Shown here: positions 5,808-6,425 of the stretch, one piece after another
Numbering within the stretch: position 1 is the first letter of the stretch
How the letters are laid out: each line of letters starts with the position of its first letter
NCBI GenBank assembly: GCA_937877685.1
Contig: CALFGU010000024.1
Span: forward strand, 1 to 6,425
Length of the DNA: 6,425 bases
Reading direction: 5' to 3'
Origin: an uncultured Prevotella sp.
Lineage (GTDB): Bacteria > Bacteroidota > Bacteroidia > Bacteroidales > Bacteroidaceae
The notes under the pieces: generated by a model
Database searches by the model: none
Seen by the model: only the letters and a program-made list of their open reading frames with translations
Told to the model about the DNA's origin: nothing
Made by a program: the position numbers and the translations under genes

Positions 5808-6425
5808 ACCGCACCACCCGTATCGTTCTCACCCGTGTCTCGGTCTTCCTCGATGATGGTGGCCTCACCTTGACCGCCGTTGGTCTGCTCGGCCTCGACA
5901 GCCTTGGACGGGTCACCCCAAATCATCTCGATGTACTTCTGGGAGAGCGCCGCATCCTTGACGGGGTCATTGGAGATGCCCCTCTTCGCCATCGCAAGTT
6001 CGGGATGCATACCCGCTGCCATCAGCGTCTGGAACGCCTGCGCCTTGGCTTGGACATTTGCAGTCTCACCATGAGAGAACTGTGCCTCAAAGTCGTTGAG
6101 GTCGATGTCCAAGAGGCCCTTGCGCTTGAGGATGTCCACCATGATGGCATCGAACTGGCGATTGCTTTCGTGATAGAGGTCCTCGGTGTTCCGCGCCGCG
6201 CAGTCGGCTTGATACCAACCGAAGTTTGCGAGAACAGCCGCGCCCGTAGTGGACTGCGTGGACTGCCCGGAGGAACGGGCTGGCATAGCCGCGATGCGAA
6301 GGGCCTGGTCGTACAAGCGGTCCACAAGCACCTTCGTCTGCGTCTGGTCCAACTGCTCCGCGAGAATCTTGAAGTCGGCCTTGTTCTCACCGATGCTCCG
6401 CATGGCAATCATGCCAGCCTTGCGG
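5804..6425 (-). CDS. Phage portal protein, SPP1 gp6-like, C-terminal part (partial)
   Basis: The frame is open to the window edge: four further codons (RKAG) precede the ATG at 6412, so this is the C-terminal 206 residues of a longer protein, not a complete gene. Portal features: LYDQALRIAAMPARSSG followed by STTGAAVLANFGWY, a long helical stretch (DLYHESNRQFDAIMVDIL), DLNDFEAQFSHGETANVQAKAQ, and a segment containing HPELAMAKRGI and later ALSQKYIEMIW, as at the end of SPP1 gp6-type portals. The portal is the ring at the head vertex through which DNA is packaged and ejected. The acidic, Gly-rich tail (about the last 30 residues) looks disordered. The next gene starts inside its stop codon. Confidence 0.85.
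   Translation of the reverse strand, partial: RKAGMIAMRSIGENKADFKILAEQLDQTQTKVLVDRLYDQALRIAAMPARSSGQSTQSTTGAAVLANFGWYQADCAARNTEDLYHESNRQFDAIMVDILKRKGLLDIDLNDFEAQFSHGETANVQAKAQAFQTLMAAGMHPELAMAKRGISNDPVKDAALSQKYIEMIWGDPSKAVEAEQTNGGQGEATIIEEDRDTGENDTGGAV

Noticed and set aside
5256..5873. Plus-strand ORF of 205 codons
   Set aside because: It is antisense to the GT2 gene and the portal end, with no domain of its own. Long antisense ORFs are expected opposite GC-rich coding DNA.
6022..6408. Minus-strand ORF of 128 codons in another frame of the portal gene
   Set aside because: It is rich in Arg, Ser and Pro with low complexity, typical of an out-of-frame reading of GC-rich sequence; the portal frame has the real motifs.

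Overview
The window joins two kinds of DNA. All credible genes lie on the minus strand, so transcription runs from high to low coordinates. About 1-2230 is AT-rich (hand-counted 60-base lines give 30-40% GC) and looks like the chromosome of a spore-forming Clostridia-type Firmicute. It holds the start of a Spo0A-like response regulator with a sigma-A-type promoter and three matches to the Spo0A box, a glycerophosphodiester phosphodiesterase-family gene, and the C-terminal two thirds of a GH51 alpha-L-arabinofuranosidase. About 2290-6425 is richer in GC (53-58% in sampled lines) and is the head-structure operon of a tailed phage or prophage.

Phage part, in transcription order: the C-terminal part of an SPP1 gp6-like portal protein (runs off the window), a family 2 glycosyltransferase, a GT4-type glycosyltransferase, a short Mu gpF/SPP1 gp7-like head morphogenesis protein, a leader with two hairpins and a possible 28-codon ORF, a free-standing NUMOD4/HNH homing endonuclease, and a second family 2 glycosyltransferase. 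Most of these genes meet with stop/start overlaps of a few bases, as in a translationally coupled operon. The unusual point is that sugar-transfer genes are interleaved with the portal and minor head genes, which suggests glycosylation of a virion component; the substrate is unknown.

The two parts meet inside one open reading frame of 574 codons (1251-2975). Its first ~230 residues are a phage-type GT2 domain and the rest is a GH51 enzyme that lacks the first part of its barrel. The protein-family boundary and the composition step nearly coincide (about 2235-2290), and the break falls in the middle of a phage structural operon rather than at a recognisable prophage end. The most economical reading is a chimeric join (assembly or amplification artefact) or a recent illegitimate recombination, not a working bifunctional enzyme. 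Read-level evidence would decide.

There is no gene-free stretch over 300 bases. The longest gap (248-414) holds the regulatory sites of the Spo0A-like gene. I see no tRNA, rRNA, CRISPR array, insertion sequence or convincing intrinsic terminator.
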